Assembly (NCBI RefSeq): GCF_900129575.1
Contig: NZ_FQWE01000003.1
Span: forward strand, 1 to 64,000
Reading direction: 5' to 3'
Length of the DNA: 64,000 bases
Source of the DNA: Flavobacterium segetis
GTDB lineage: Bacteria > Bacteroidota > Bacteroidia > Flavobacteriales > Flavobacteriaceae
Position numbers and translations under genes: made by a program. Below the pieces are notes generated by a model. That model did no database searches. It had not been told where the DNA came from and saw nothing but the letters and a program-made list of their open reading frames with translations. Shown here piece after piece: positions 1-9,088 of this stretch. The first letter of the stretch is position 1, and each line of letters begins with the position of its first letter.

Positions 1-109
1 TAGCACGACCACGATTATGCAACTTTGTTTTGTTATTGATTAATATTTCAAAGTTAAGTATTTCATATATTTCTATTCAAAGCAAAGATATGAGCCCGGC
101 ACTAAATAT

Positions 110-146
110 AATAGAGCCCATAACCGAAAAGGTAATGGGCTCTATT
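110..146. terminator. Hairpin terminator downstream of the FtsX-like permease
   Basis: A perfect 12-bp inverted repeat (AATAGAGCCCAT at 110-121 and its complement at 135-146) encloses a 13-nt loop. It lies 28 bp past the stop codon of the minus-strand permease. The flanks are A/T-rich but hold no long T-run, so termination strength is uncertain. The remaining bases 1-109 show no gene. Confidence 0.6.
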
Positions 147-173
147 GTATTTAGAGAAACGCCCAAATAAATA

Positions 174-1409
174 CTAATCGTACCGAATTGCTTTTACTGG
201 CGAAATTCTTGTAATTATGTACGATGGAATGAGTAAAACTGTGAAACACACTAAGATTGTTAACCCATTAAGCAGCAATATATATCCCCAGTTTAAATAT
301 ACCGGAGCTTGATTGACATAATAATTCTCAGGATTAAGTTTGATTATTCCAAATTGTTGTTGCGCGAGTAGCAATAGAATTCCAATAAGGTTACCCCAGA
401 ACAAACCACGAATTATTAAATAAAAAGCATTGTACAAAAATATTTTTCTAACCGACCAATTATTAGCGCCCATTGCTTTTAGTATTCCAATCATTTGGGT
501 GCGCTCGAGTATTAAAACCAGTAATGCGACCACCATATTAATTGTTGCGACAAGAATCATTACGAATAAAATTACAATAATATTGAAGTCGAACAGTTGA
601 AGCCATTCAAATATATAACTATATTTTTCTATTATAGTCTTTGTATCTAGTGTTGAAGATGTTTGTGTATAAACTTGCTCACCAATAGTTTTAATAGAAT
701 TAAAATCATTTATAAAAACCTCAAATGCTCCTACTTCATTAGAACTCCATTTATTGATACGCTGAAGATGTCTAATATCTCCAATTATATATGTTGCATC
801 AAACTCTTGAAAACCTGAATTAAAAATTCCAGTAATTTTAAATCTGCGGCTAGAAGGTAATTTGTTCTGGTTTTCCTTTACAAAAAAAGTATTGAAAGAA
901 TCACCAACCTTAAGATGTAATCTATTGGCTAAAAATTGCGAAATGACGACATCTTGATTTAATTCTGTGGAAAAATCAGGCAACTTACCCGCCACGAGAT
1001 ACTCTTTTATATTATTCCATTGATAATCTTTCCCAACTCCTTTTAGGATTATCCCTTCGAAGGCTGTTTCTGTTCTTATTATCCCAGCTTTAGTAGCTAC
1101 TGCTTGAATATGGTTTACACCAGCAACTGAATTAAACTTGGGATAAAATGTTTGGTTTATAGAAATTGGAGTCAAAGTTACCTCAGAGAGGTTGTTATCG
1201 TAGTTTGAAATAACAATGTGTCCATTGAACGCAGCAATTTTCTGTTGAATCTTTTGCTGAAGTCCAATTCCGGTTGCAACAGACACAATCATCATGATCA
1301 TTCCAATTGCAATTGCCGCTATTGCAATTTTTATAATAGGTGATGAAATACTGCTTTTATAATCTTTTGCAGTTATAAGCCTTTTCGCTATAAAATATTC
1401 TATATTCAA
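174..1409 (-). CDS. FtsX/LolC-type ABC transporter permease
   Basis: This 411-residue inner-membrane protein has the layout of LolC/E and MacB-type permeases. A membrane segment lies at about residues 23-50, followed by a large extracytoplasmic domain to about 270. Three more membrane segments lie near 275-302, 325-350 and 372-397, and the protein ends in SPVKAIRYD, typical of the FtsX permease domain. By family it would work with a separate ATPase in lipoprotein release or a related export process; no ATPase gene is adjacent. The start is a TTG at 1407-1409: the frame upstream stays open for several codons but has no ATG, and the N-terminus MNIEYFIAKRL looks native. Family assignment is firm, substrate unknown. 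Confidence 0.88.
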   Translation of the reverse strand: MNIEYFIAKRLITAKDYKSSISSPIIKIAIAAIAIGMIMMIVSVATGIGLQQKIQQKIAAFNGHIVISNYDNNLSEVTLTPISINQTFYPKFNSVAGVNHIQAVATKAGIIRTETAFEGIILKGVGKDYQWNNIKEYLVAGKLPDFSTELNQDVVISQFLANRLHLKVGDSFNTFFVKENQNKLPSSRRFKITGIFNSGFQEFDATYIIGDIRHLQRINKWSSNEVGAFEVFINDFNSIKTIGEQVYTQTSSTLDTKTIIEKYSYIFEWLQLFDFNIIVILFVMILVATINMVVALLVLILERTQMIGILKAMGANNWSVRKIFLYNAFYLIIRGLFWGNLIGILLLLAQQQFGIIKLNPENYYVNQAPVYLNWGYILLLNGLTILVCFTVLLIPSYIITRISPVKAIRYD

Positions 1410-1461
1410 GGGTAAATATTTACAATTATTCCATTTTTCTTTTGAAGTTCGTCACAAAAAA

Positions 1462-1476
1462 TAGTGCTAAACACTA
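1462..1476 (-). terminator. Weak terminator after the YkgJ-like gene
   Basis: On the minus strand the stop codon at 1488 is followed within 12 nt by a 5-bp hairpin (TAGTG, 5-nt loop, CACTA) and then a run of six T. The stem is short, so this is a tentative intrinsic terminator separating the gene from the permease downstream. Confidence 0.4.
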
Positions 1477-1487
1477 GATTTAGAAAT

Positions 1488-1982
1488 TTACAAAGGCATT
1501 TTCTTTTTCATTTCTTCTACGATATTAAAAGCAGCTGGACAAATAGCAATATTCATTAGCGTTAGCTCTGTAATTTGCTGAAACTTTTTTCTATCGGTAT
1601 GTGGAAATTCTCTACAAGCTTTTGGTCGGACGTCATAAATCATACAAGCATTTTCATGATCTAGAAAATTGCAAGGTACATTTTGTAAAACATAATCTTG
1701 CTCTTCATCTACTCGCAAGTAATTATTGATAAACTGCTGTGGTTTTTGACGAAGATACTTTGCTACACGTTCAATATCAGCAGATGTAAATAGTGGACCC
1801 GTCGTTTTACAACAATTTGCACAATTTAAGCAATTTGTTTTCTTGAATTCAGCGTCGTGTAAATCTTGCATCACATAATCTAAATTCTTAGGCGTCTTTT
1901 TTTTTAATTTATCGAAATACTTTTTATTATCGATATGCTTATCTTTGGCTTCTTTTGCAAGGTTATTTAGAATATGTTCCAA
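1488..1982 (-). CDS. YkgJ-family cysteine-cluster protein
   Basis: This 164-residue protein has the YkgJ/UPF0153 cysteine pattern: C51, C54, C57 and C58 in CLNCANCC, then C104, C113, C123 and C148. These would bind a zinc or iron-sulfur centre. Family members are widespread and lack a settled biochemical role, so no function is claimed. The N-terminal 40 residues are rich in lysine. The start is a TTG at 1980-1982: an in-frame stop lies two codons upstream and the next ATG (residue 38) would remove a conserved-looking segment. A TAACTTTG -7-like box at 2007-2014 on the minus strand supports transcription from just upstream. Confidence 0.85.
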   Translation of the reverse strand: MEHILNNLAKEAKDKHIDNKKYFDKLKKKTPKNLDYVMQDLHDAEFKKTNCLNCANCCKTTGPLFTSADIERVAKYLRQKPQQFINNYLRVDEEQDYVLQNVPCNFLDHENACMIYDVRPKACREFPHTDRKKFQQITELTLMNIAICPAAFNIVEEMKKKMPL

Positions 1983-2068
1983 GTTTCAGATTTAACGTTT
2001 GAAATGCAAAGTTACACTATTTGAACTACGGATTTTGAGTGATCAATTTTGAATTTTAAAATACTATT

Positions 2069-2785
2069 ATGAAAGATCTTTTTGGGAAAGCCATTCTTGA
2101 TTATCAAACTAATAATTCTCCCGAGGATATAGTAACAGCAACAACGATTTCTGATGAAGACGAAATGTCTGTTGCCTATTTATTCCGCTCTTATAAGGAG
2201 ATGCCCGCGATAGAACAAAGAGCGCTACAACTTGCAAGAGGCACAGTGCTCGACGTAGGATGTGGAGCCGGAAGCCACAGTCTTTATTTGCAAAATAATC
2301 TAAATTTAGAGGTTTTTTCTATCGATATTTCTGAAAATGCCGTAAATGCTTGTAGACTTCGCGGTCTTAAAAATGTTTACATATCAAATATTCTTAAAAT
2401 AAATTCAGACATCATGGTTAATAAGTTTGACACTATCTTATTACTAATGAACGGCACTGGGATCTTTGGTACTTTAAATGACACGACTCAATATTTACAG
2501 AAATTAAAAAATTTGTTAACTATTAACGGTCAGATCTTGATTGATAGTTCAGATATAATATACATGTTTGATATAGATGAGGATGGAGCTTATCCTATTC
2601 CTGCAAATGGTTATTACGGGGAATTAGATTTCACATTGAGCTATAAAGGCGAAAAAGAAGATTCTTTCCCTTGGCTTTATCTTGATTACAACACTTTACA
2701 AAATGCGGCTTTAGCCAATGGATTAAAATGTGAATTAGTAATTGAAGGAGATCATTTTGATTATTTAGCAAAACTCTACATTTGA
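2069..2785 (+). CDS. SAM-dependent class I methyltransferase
   Basis: This 238-residue protein shows a class I methyltransferase fold. Motif I, the SAM-binding glycine loop, is VLDVGCGAGSHS at residues 60-71. It is followed by the acidic end of strand 2 (FSIDIS) and a motif IV-like segment (ILLLMNGTGIFG). The N-terminal 50 residues probably form the substrate lid. No signal peptide or membrane segment is present, so it is cytoplasmic. It is the only plus-strand gene among minus-strand neighbours, so it is its own unit, ended by the hairpin at 2897-2936. The substrate cannot be told from the sequence. Confidence 0.85.
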   Translation: MKDLFGKAILDYQTNNSPEDIVTATTISDEDEMSVAYLFRSYKEMPAIEQRALQLARGTVLDVGCGAGSHSLYLQNNLNLEVFSIDISENAVNACRLRGLKNVYISNILKINSDIMVNKFDTILLLMNGTGIFGTLNDTTQYLQKLKNLLTINGQILIDSSDIIYMFDIDEDGAYPIPANGYYGELDFTLSYKGEKEDSFPWLYLDYNTLQNAALANGLKCELVIEGDHFDYLAKLYI

Positions 2786-2896
2786 TAGGCACTATTTCCA
2801 ACAGAAACAACGATTTAGTAATTTTTTACTCTTGTCATGATATTGCCAAATCTACTAGAAATAGATTGTTTAAACTTCAGATAAGAAATTAAAAAA

Positions 2897-2936
2897 CATA
2901 AAAAAAACCAAAACAAGAATTTTGGTGTTTTTTATG
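2897..2936. terminator. Bidirectional terminator between methyltransferase and DUF2059 gene
   Basis: Arms at 2897-2913 and 2920-2936 form a 17-bp stem with one mismatch and a 6-nt loop. A-rich and T-rich flanks serve both strands. It sits between two convergent genes. Confidence 0.85.
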
Positions 2937-2947
2937 TTGAAACTTTA

Positions 2948-3349
2948 TTATTTCATATATTTTATCATCATGCCTTGTAATTCCGTTCCCCATTCTTGAC
3001 CTGCAACAGTAGATTTTTTATAAAGTTCGCCTGTTGAACTTGAAATTTTCTTACCTAATGGTGAATTATAAAAGTTAAGCATTTCTGTAATTTCGTCTTG
3101 AGTATACGTTTCCATATATATCACTGCTAATTTTTCATATAGCGAAGGTAAGGTTTTATCAAATTCCTTTGCAAATTCAACCTTATTAGCTTCCGGAATA
3201 TTTTGCATGATTTGCTCTTTAGCCATTTGCATAGGACCAGCTGCGCCCGAAATTTCTATCACTTTTAATGTTTCTGTTTTAAAAGTGTCTTGGGCGATAA
3301 TTATATTTGCTAGTAATGCAAATAAAGTTGTAATAAATAATTTTTTCAT
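2948..3349 (-). CDS. DUF2059 family secreted protein
   Basis: A 133-residue protein starts with a clear signal peptide (MKKLFITTLFALLANIIIAQ), so it is exported to the periplasm. The mature part, with alternating helical segments ending near WGTELQGMMIKYMK, matches the DUF2059 family, whose function is not established. The frame extends to a TTG at 3364, but the ATG at 3349 gives a normal signal peptide and is chosen. It lies 36 bp downstream of queE on the same strand and is probably co-transcribed with it. It ends at the bidirectional terminator at 2897-2936. Confidence 0.82.
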   Translation of the reverse strand: MKKLFITTLFALLANIIIAQDTFKTETLKVIEISGAAGPMQMAKEQIMQNIPEANKVEFAKEFDKTLPSLYEKLAVIYMETYTQDEITEMLNFYNSPLGKKISSSTGELYKKSTVAGQEWGTELQGMMIKYMK

Positions 3350-3385
3350 AAAGTTTAGTTTCAATTGATCTTAAAGAAATTAATT

Positions 3386-4018
3386 TTAAGGAATATTTAA
3401 ATACTTATGTGTCTGTAATGAAATTCTCCATTTTGGATTTTTCATCACATACTCAACAATTAGTGGCGTCATCTCCTCTTTTTTACTCCATTCTGGTTGG
3501 AGAAACAAAATTGCATTATTGTTAACTTTTTCAGCTTGCTCTTCAGCAAAAATAAAATCGTGTTTATTAAAAATTATAACCTTTAGCTCATGTGCATTAT
3601 CGTAAACGGTTTCAGTCGGAAGCTTATTTTTCTTTGGCGAAAGACAGATCCAGTCCCAAATCCCTGATAGCGGGTAAGCTCCTGACGTTTCAATATGGAC
3701 TTTCAAATTCTTACTTTTTAAACTTTTCGTCAAAGCGCTCATATCCCACATAAGGGGCTCGCCTCCTGTTACAACAACAGTTTCTGAGTATTTACTAGCA
3801 TTATTAACGATTAGATCTATTGCAGTTGGCGGATGCAGTTCAGCGTTCCAACTTTCTTTAACATCGCACCAGTGACATCCCACATCGCAACCACCAATTC
3901 TTATGAAGTACGCCGCAGTACCAGTGTGATAACCTTCTCCCTGTATTGTATAAAATTCTTCCATTAAAGGAAGCATTGTTCCTCTATTAACTTCTAATTG
4001 TATTTCTCTTGATAACAT
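3386..4018 (-). CDS. queE: 7-carboxy-7-deazaguanine synthase (QueE)
   Basis: This 210-residue radical-SAM enzyme converts 6-carboxy-tetrahydropterin to 7-carboxy-7-deazaguanine on the way to preQ0 and queuosine. The cluster-binding cysteines C44, C48 and C51 lie in GGCDVGCHWCDVK. The substrate-side motif FYTIQGEGYHTG is at 22-33 and the SAM-binding TGGEP motif near residue 85. Length is normal. QueA, the later queuosine enzyme, is encoded 18 kb away at 22503-23552, so the pathway is split in this genome. A TATCTTTG box at 4036-4043 precedes it. Confidence 0.94.
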   Translation of the reverse strand: MLSREIQLEVNRGTMLPLMEEFYTIQGEGYHTGTAAYFIRIGGCDVGCHWCDVKESWNAELHPPTAIDLIVNNASKYSETVVVTGGEPLMWDMSALTKSLKSKNLKVHIETSGAYPLSGIWDWICLSPKKNKLPTETVYDNAHELKVIIFNKHDFIFAEEQAEKVNNNAILFLQPEWSKKEEMTPLIVEYVMKNPKWRISLQTHKYLNIP

Positions 4019-4035
4019 TGCTATAATTTAAAGTG

Positions 4036-4043
4036 CAAAGATA
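4036..4043 (-). promoter_or_regulatory. -7 promoter box (TATCTTTG) for queE
   Basis: A perfect match to the Bacteroidota TAnnTTTG box on the minus strand lies 18 nt upstream of the queE ATG. No clear -33 TTTG element is found at the usual spacing. Confidence 0.5.
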
Positions 4044-4146
4044 GGTAATAACAAAATGAACTTAAGTGAAAAACGAAGTAATCTATTATCGTACAAAGCA
4101 CAACATATTGAGCCCTCCTATCTGTAAATTATATAACTTCATAAAA

Positions 4147-4180
4147 CAAAAAAAACCGGTAGTCTGACGATTACCGGTTA
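4147..4180 (-). terminator. Intrinsic terminator of the exbB-TPR operon
   Basis: On the minus strand an 8-bp GC-containing stem (AACCGGTA paired with its complement, arms 4154-4161 and 4172-4179) is followed directly by a run of T. It lies 19 bp beyond the stop codon of the TPR gene, the last gene of the operon. Confidence 0.88.
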
Positions 4181-4198
4181 AAATATTTTTAGAGTTAT

Positions 4199-5893
4199 TT
4201 ATTTTAATATTTTAATTGACTCCATAGCATAGCTGTTAGCTGGATCGATTTCTAAAGTCTTTTTGAAATATTCAATCGCTTTTACTTTATCTGTATTTGC
4301 ATAACTTGCAGCTATATTGTTGTAAGCCTCCGTAAATTTGGCCATAGTCGCTGGCTTAGCAATTTCCTCTGCACCTAATTCAGTTGTTTTAGCAATATAA
4401 TCTTCATAATTTTTAACCATTACATCATCCTTCTCAAGTGATCTATTTGTTCTTGCACGATACAAATATGCTTCTAGATAAGTAGGTGATGCTACTAATA
4501 CTTTCTCGAAAGCTGCATCAGCTTTTTGCAAAGCTATCTTATCTATATTAACGTCTTTTCCGCTATTAGCGTAATAATTAGCTAATCCGTAATATACATT
4601 ATCATCTAGATAACTTTTTGATTCTGGAGTGTTAGCTCCAAATTCGAAAATTTCAGCCGATTCCTTGTATAATTTTTTAGTGAAAAAATCCTTACCAACT
4701 GAACTTAAATCTTGTACCGCAAGTGGCTCCATTTCAATTGACTTTTTAATATCGATTAATCCTTTTGCGAATGCAGTAGAATCAATCGCTGTACCCTCAA
4801 GGTTAGTTCCTTTCTTAATTTTGGTTAGACCTAAATACAAATAATCTAGTGCGATAGGTTTGTTACCGGGAGAGTTGATGAAATTTTCTAAAGATTTAAT
4901 AGCAACACCTATATTTCCATTTTTGTATGCTGAATATCCTAAATAACGATAAATCCTTGGGTTTACTTTATCTAATTCTGTCATCTTTTTTGCCTCAGCT
5001 TCTAGAGCAACATAATCTTCAATTAAAATCAAGAAATCAGCTCTACGCATTCTCGAGTGAATTGAGTAATCGGTTAATGACATGTATTTATCATAATGAC
5101 CCAACGCAATTTTATAATTAGCGTCAGCTTGAGAAGGCTTATTACGCGCAATTTTATAATAAGTCTCAGCTAATTCTCTGTAAACTGGTCCATAATTTGG
5201 ATTGATAGCAATTACTTCATTATATGCTTTTGATGCCTCGTCATATGATTTCGCGCCTTTCAAAAGAACACCTAGCTGCATTTTAGCTTTTAATAAACTA
5301 CTATCTAATTGAAACGCGCTTCTGTAGGCGATATAAGCTTCATTTTGCTTTCCTTCACCATAATATGCATCTCCTAATGCTAATTGTACTTGCGCATCTT
5401 GCGAATTATTTACAGCTGCTTTATTTAACACTGTTAATGCGCTTTTGTAATCAGGCTTTTCAGCATTCATGTACGCTCTTGCAATAAAAATAAATTCCTG
5501 AAAATCCTTCCTTCTCATGTCTTTAGTAGCTAGAGCAAAATTTGCTTGAGCAGCAGAAACATTTGAATCATTAAGATCAATTTGACCTAAGCCAATATAA
5601 TTTAACTGCCCTTCATCAGACGCGGTTATTCCTTTTTGAAAATAAATCTTAGCGGAATCCTTAACATTTTGCGTAAGATAAACGTTACCTAAAGTGTAGA
5701 ACGCCTCTCCATTAGAAGGTTTATCTCTTATTATTGATTTTAATATTGTTTTTGCACTTTCAAATTGTTCGGCATCAACAGCTTTTTTAGCTTGATCAAT
5801 GTCCTGAGCTTGCACCGTAAAAGCAGACGCTAGTATGGCAACACTTAAAATTGTTACTTTATTCATGTTTATTGTAATTAATTTATTTTTCAT
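4199..5893 (-). CDS. Tetratricopeptide-repeat protein, exported
   Basis: This 564-residue protein has an N-terminal signal sequence (NKVTILSVAILASAFTVQAQ), then TPR helices along nearly the whole length, including clear units near residues 31-100, 160-240 and 520-560 (e.g. AIEYFKKTLEIDPANSYAM). By position it is the last gene of the ExbB-ExbD-ExbD-TonB operon, 12 bp after the PstS-like gene, and is probably a periplasmic scaffold for that system. Function is not known. An in-frame ATG at 5866 would give a shorter, equally good signal peptide; the upstream ATG is kept because of its spacing from the preceding gene. Confidence 0.85.
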   Translation of the reverse strand: MKNKLITINMNKVTILSVAILASAFTVQAQDIDQAKKAVDAEQFESAKTILKSIIRDKPSNGEAFYTLGNVYLTQNVKDSAKIYFQKGITASDEGQLNYIGLGQIDLNDSNVSAAQANFALATKDMRRKDFQEFIFIARAYMNAEKPDYKSALTVLNKAAVNNSQDAQVQLALGDAYYGEGKQNEAYIAYRSAFQLDSSLLKAKMQLGVLLKGAKSYDEASKAYNEVIAINPNYGPVYRELAETYYKIARNKPSQADANYKIALGHYDKYMSLTDYSIHSRMRRADFLILIEDYVALEAEAKKMTELDKVNPRIYRYLGYSAYKNGNIGVAIKSLENFINSPGNKPIALDYLYLGLTKIKKGTNLEGTAIDSTAFAKGLIDIKKSIEMEPLAVQDLSSVGKDFFTKKLYKESAEIFEFGANTPESKSYLDDNVYYGLANYYANSGKDVNIDKIALQKADAAFEKVLVASPTYLEAYLYRARTNRSLEKDDVMVKNYEDYIAKTTELGAEEIAKPATMAKFTEAYNNIAASYANTDKVKAIEYFKKTLEIDPANSYAMESIKILK

Positions 5894-5905
5894 CTCTTAT
5901 TGAAT

Positions 5906-6799
5906 TTATTTAAATAGAAGTTTTCTTCCTGGGATGCGAATTGGCAATAATCCAGACTTTAAAACAATTCTTTGTCCGATATCTCCAGCAACGAATGAAG
6001 CAAAGCCCATTCCTAGTCCAGTAGTTCCTTGACAATTTATGATAAACAAATCACGTGCCAAAGGATAAGTCCCTTCAGCCAAATTATTTTGAGTAGGAGC
6101 AAAAAATTCTTTACTCTTTTGACCTTGAACACTTAAAACATTTATTTTTTTTACATCATCAATCATATCGGGTGAAGGCTGGTACAGCCAGTTTAGTCCC
6201 ACAACTCCAATCATCCCATCATTCTCCGCCACAAATCTCACCACTTCTTTATTCGACTTAAACGAAAATACATTATTTTTCGGGATTTCTTTAATACCTG
6301 CCAATTCATTAACATACCTCACAGTACTAGAATTAGGATTATCAAAGACTAATCCTTTAATGCGAACTTGTGTTTTACCTTGCATAAAAAGAATTACATC
6401 TTTTAACGTAATCAAAGTATCGTTATTACTTTTGTTCGAAATAAAAGCAATTGCGTCCGACGCTATTTGAGTTACTTTAGGCTTTATCTTAAGATTTTCA
6501 AAATACTTTTGTTCTTCATCGTTTAGCTTTCTAGATAAAATAGCAATTCGTGAAGTGTCCTTCAAAAAAGCACGTATCACTTCCTTTTCAGACCTTGCAT
6601 TAATCGTTATTTTAGCTTTATACTCCCCTTGAAAAACAGCTACCTGATCTTCAATAATTGGTTGAAATGATTCATCAACTAATATCGTGGTACTTCCTTT
6701 AAGAATAGTTTCTTTATCGTCATCTGATCTTTTACAACCAACAAAAATCAGCATAACAATCATTATCGCGTAGTATGTACGGAAAGGAAAATAATTCAT
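5906..6799 (-). CDS. PstS-like substrate-binding lipoprotein
   Basis: This 297-residue protein has a hydrophobic signal ending in FVGC, with Cys22 as the likely lipidated residue. The body resembles phosphate-type substrate-binding proteins: a GSTTILVDESFQPIIEDQ start and a later GMIGVVGLNWLYQPSP segment. No Pst permease or ATPase genes are nearby; the gene is embedded between a small membrane-protein gene and the TPR gene of the TonB cluster. Ligand identity is therefore open: phosphate is a family-based guess, not shown. It begins 3 bp after the upstream gene, consistent with an operon. Confidence 0.82.
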   Translation of the reverse strand: MNYFPFRTYYAIMIVMLIFVGCKRSDDDKETILKGSTTILVDESFQPIIEDQVAVFQGEYKAKITINARSEKEVIRAFLKDTSRIAILSRKLNDEEQKYFENLKIKPKVTQIASDAIAFISNKSNNDTLITLKDVILFMQGKTQVRIKGLVFDNPNSSTVRYVNELAGIKEIPKNNVFSFKSNKEVVRFVAENDGMIGVVGLNWLYQPSPDMIDDVKKINVLSVQGQKSKEFFAPTQNNLAEGTYPLARDLFIINCQGTTGLGMGFASFVAGDIGQRIVLKSGLLPIRIPGRKLLFK

Positions 6800-6802
6800 A
6801 AT

Positions 6803-7033
6803 TTAATCTTTATTGTCTATTATTATTCGATAACATCTAATGATAGCATAAGTGATAAGTAAAGTTCCAAAGGCTACTCTATAACCATATACCATTTCAA
6901 AGGGGAAATTTTTCATAAATATAACAATCAATCCTAAAGCGAAATACAGCAAAAAAAACAAAATTGCCATAACAAGAAGAAATCGCTCTTTCGGCGATTT
7001 CTTCTTAATGTTATCAAGTATGTCACTCAGCAT
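6803..7033 (-). CDS. Small two-helix membrane protein of the TonB operon
   Basis: This 76-residue protein has two predicted membrane helices (about residues 19-40 and 48-66) and a charged N-terminus (MLSDILDNIKKKSPKERF). Its ATG overlaps the tonB stop codon (TAATG), suggesting translational coupling. I do not recognise a characterised family. Its fixed place between tonB and the PstS-like gene suggests a part in the same complex, which is inference. Confidence 0.7.
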   Translation of the reverse strand: MLSDILDNIKKKSPKERFLLVMAILFFLLYFALGLIVIFMKNFPFEMVYGYRVAFGTLLITYAIIRCYRIIIDNKD

Positions 7034-7833
7034 TAATCAGGTGATTGAATAGTTATAGGTAACGAGAAAAGCACTCGCACTGGCTTACCATTTTGAACTC
7101 CTGGCGCCCAGCGTGGTGATTTTCTCAACACTCTTATCGCCTCTTTTCCAGTACCATAACCTATATCTCTAATAACTTTGATATCAGTTAATGAACCATC
7201 CTTTTCAACTACAAACGTCACGTACACTTTACCCTTTAATCCATCTTCCTCTGGCGTAACATAATTGTTACCGACAAATTTATAAAACTTTTCAATTCCA
7301 CCAGGGAAATCAGGTTTAACTTCAATACCTGCTGTATTGTAAATAGTATTATCATCAGCCGCTTCGACAACTGCAACTTTACCGGTTCCTACTGGTTCCA
7401 CAGTTAAAACAGCATCAGGATCACCTTTAATAGTTTCAGCACCTAATTTTTTCTCTTTAATTTCTACAATTTTAGGTGGTTCTTCAGTAATTTCATTGGC
7501 TTTAGCCACAACTGGCTTAACAAATTTTACCTGATCGACTTTAGGTGGTGGTGGTGGTGGTGGTGGCTCATTTAACTTAGGCTTTTCCTTTTTCGGAGGA
7601 AGCTTAACTGTTGTAAGCTTTATGTCTCTATTAATTTCCTCTTCTGCTCCCTTTGGAATCATATTGATGATAAGCGGAGCAGCAACAGCAAGACTAAAAA
7701 ATACAGCTCCTATAATAAGGGCCTTAATTGTAGTCTTTCTATTAGTTTTTCTTAATTCATAAGCTCCGTACGCTTTGTTGCGTCCTTCAAATACAATATC
7801 AAGCCATTGATTTTTTAATATGTCTAATTTCAT
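7033..7833 (-). CDS. tonB: TonB-family energy transducer
   Basis: This 266-residue protein has the TonB architecture: a cytoplasmic N-terminus (VFEGRNKAYGAYELRKTNRK), a membrane anchor at about 35-56, a proline-rich linker with eight consecutive prolines near 89-96, and a C-terminal TonB domain (about 170-266) with VYVTFVVEKDGSLTDIKVIRDIG. It would carry energy from the ExbB-ExbD proton channel to outer-membrane receptors. The genes for ExbB and two ExbDs lie immediately upstream. The proline run is encoded by a trinucleotide repeat. Confidence 0.93.
   Translation of the reverse strand: MKLDILKNQWLDIVFEGRNKAYGAYELRKTNRKTTIKALIIGAVFFSLAVAAPLIINMIPKGAEEEINRDIKLTTVKLPPKKEKPKLNEPPPPPPPPKVDQVKFVKPVVAKANEITEEPPKIVEIKEKKLGAETIKGDPDAVLTVEPVGTGKVAVVEAADDNTIYNTAGIEVKPDFPGGIEKFYKFVGNNYVTPEEDGLKGKVYVTFVVEKDGSLTDIKVIRDIGYGTGKEAIRVLRKSPRWAPGVQNGKPVRVLFSLPITIQSPD
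7544..7566. repeat. Trinucleotide GGT/CCA microsatellite inside tonB
   Basis: About seven tandem GGT units on the plus strand (CCA codons on the coding strand) encode the proline run of the TonB linker. Slippage would change linker length without shifting the frame. Confidence 0.8.
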
Positions 7834-7873
7834 TTTTATTAATTATTAGGTTATTCAGCGAACAAGATTACTC

Positions 7874-8422
7874 TTATTTTCCTTCTAACAACTTTGTTTC
7901 CTCGGGCGAATAATCATTTACGATTGTGTAGGTAGGAATACTAGAAATTGCCATTTCATCTAATATATCAATTACATTTTTATAATTAGATTTTTTACTT
8001 GGTTTGATTATAACTATCATTCCCTGATCAGGCTTACCTTTCGCAGTGGAATATGCTAAAACTTCTTTTTTCCTCTTTTCTAATTCTTGACGTATACCAT
8101 CTTTTCCAAAAGTCAGGTCTTTTGGACCTGCTAAAGGAGTTGCTAGTAAGCCCATGTAAAAAACCAGCTTATTGTCATCTCCTAGTAAGAGCGTCACAGT
8201 ACGATTCTCATCGACTTTAATATCCTCACCTTTTTCATTTTTATCTGGCAAACCCAAGCTCATCGATTGAGGTTTAGACAACGTCGTGGTAAGCATGAAA
8301 AATGTAATTAATAAGAAAGCTAAATCTACCATCGCAGTTAAATCCACTTTAGCATTTGCTTTTTTACTTCTTACCTTTCCACCTTTTTTGCCTCCACCGT
8401 CGCCGGTATTTAATTCAGCCAT
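7874..8422 (-). CDS. exbD: ExbD/TolR-family biopolymer transporter (second copy)
   Basis: This 182-residue ExbD-family protein has a basic, glycine-rich N-terminus and one membrane helix (DLTAMVDLAFLLITFF), with the proton-path aspartate at residue 33. A periplasmic domain follows. It is one of two adjacent ExbD paralogues, as is common in Bacteroidota, and probably pairs with the other in the ExbB-ExbD-TonB motor. It lies 18 bp from the first exbD and 40 bp from tonB. Confidence 0.92.
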   Translation of the reverse strand: MAELNTGDGGGKKGGKVRSKKANAKVDLTAMVDLAFLLITFFMLTTTLSKPQSMSLGLPDKNEKGEDIKVDENRTVTLLLGDDNKLVFYMGLLATPLAGPKDLTFGKDGIRQELEKRKKEVLAYSTAKGKPDQGMIVIIKPSKKSNYKNVIDILDEMAISSIPTYTIVNDYSPEETKLLEGK

Positions 8423-8440
8423 CTTAGTGTCTTTTTTTTA

Positions 8441-9052
8441 TTAAAAATCTTTTCCTCTTAAACCAGTAACTAAACTAAAGCTATTGATTTTTTGATCTTG
8501 CAAAATATCCATTACTTTTCTAATAGCAGGATATTCTTCCCTTGCATCACCTTTAATAGCAACTTGCAATTCTTTATCATTAACTTCAATATTTGCAAGA
8601 CGTGCATTACGAACCCAGTCTTGCAGTTGATTGTCTAACGAATCAGATGGAATACCTGGTTGATCTGCTTTACTTCTATCTGCAGCTTTTAAATCGATTA
8701 TTTGTTTAAGACTGGAAATTGGTACACCAAAATCTTTCATTAAACCAAATTTGTCTTTATCCTCCTCTGAGAAAGTAATACCGTACTTTTCAGCCATTAA
8801 CTCCAGAGTTCTTTTACGAACTGCTTTCCCTTTTAAATCAAAAAACACTTTTCCTTTTCCTACTGTTAACGTAGCTAAATCGGTATCGGGTACTTTTGTC
8901 TGAGTAGTCGAAGCTGGTGTGTCTACAGGTAAAGCTTCTGGGATTTTAGCAGTAGAAGTCATTACAAAAAAGGTAAGCAATAGGAATGCAACATCACACA
9001 TCGCAGTCATATCCGTTGATCCCGGATTTTTCTTTATAACTATTTTAGCCAT
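8441..9052 (-). CDS. exbD: ExbD/TolR-family biopolymer transporter (first copy)
   Basis: This 203-residue ExbD paralogue has the membrane helix TDMTAMCDVAFLLLTFF, with the conserved aspartate at residue 20. A periplasmic domain follows, ending with KVMDILQDQKINSFSLVTGLRGKDF. A longer insertion (about residues 85-140) separates it from the second copy. It lies 36 bp after exbB on the same strand. Confidence 0.92.
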   Translation of the reverse strand: MAKIVIKKNPGSTDMTAMCDVAFLLLTFFVMTSTAKIPEALPVDTPASTTQTKVPDTDLATLTVGKGKVFFDLKGKAVRKRTLELMAEKYGITFSEEDKDKFGLMKDFGVPISSLKQIIDLKAADRSKADQPGIPSDSLDNQLQDWVRNARLANIEVNDKELQVAIKGDAREEYPAIRKVMDILQDQKINSFSLVTGLRGKDF

Positions 9053-9088
9053 TCTTTTTATTTTAAATTTGATATAAATATCAAAATA

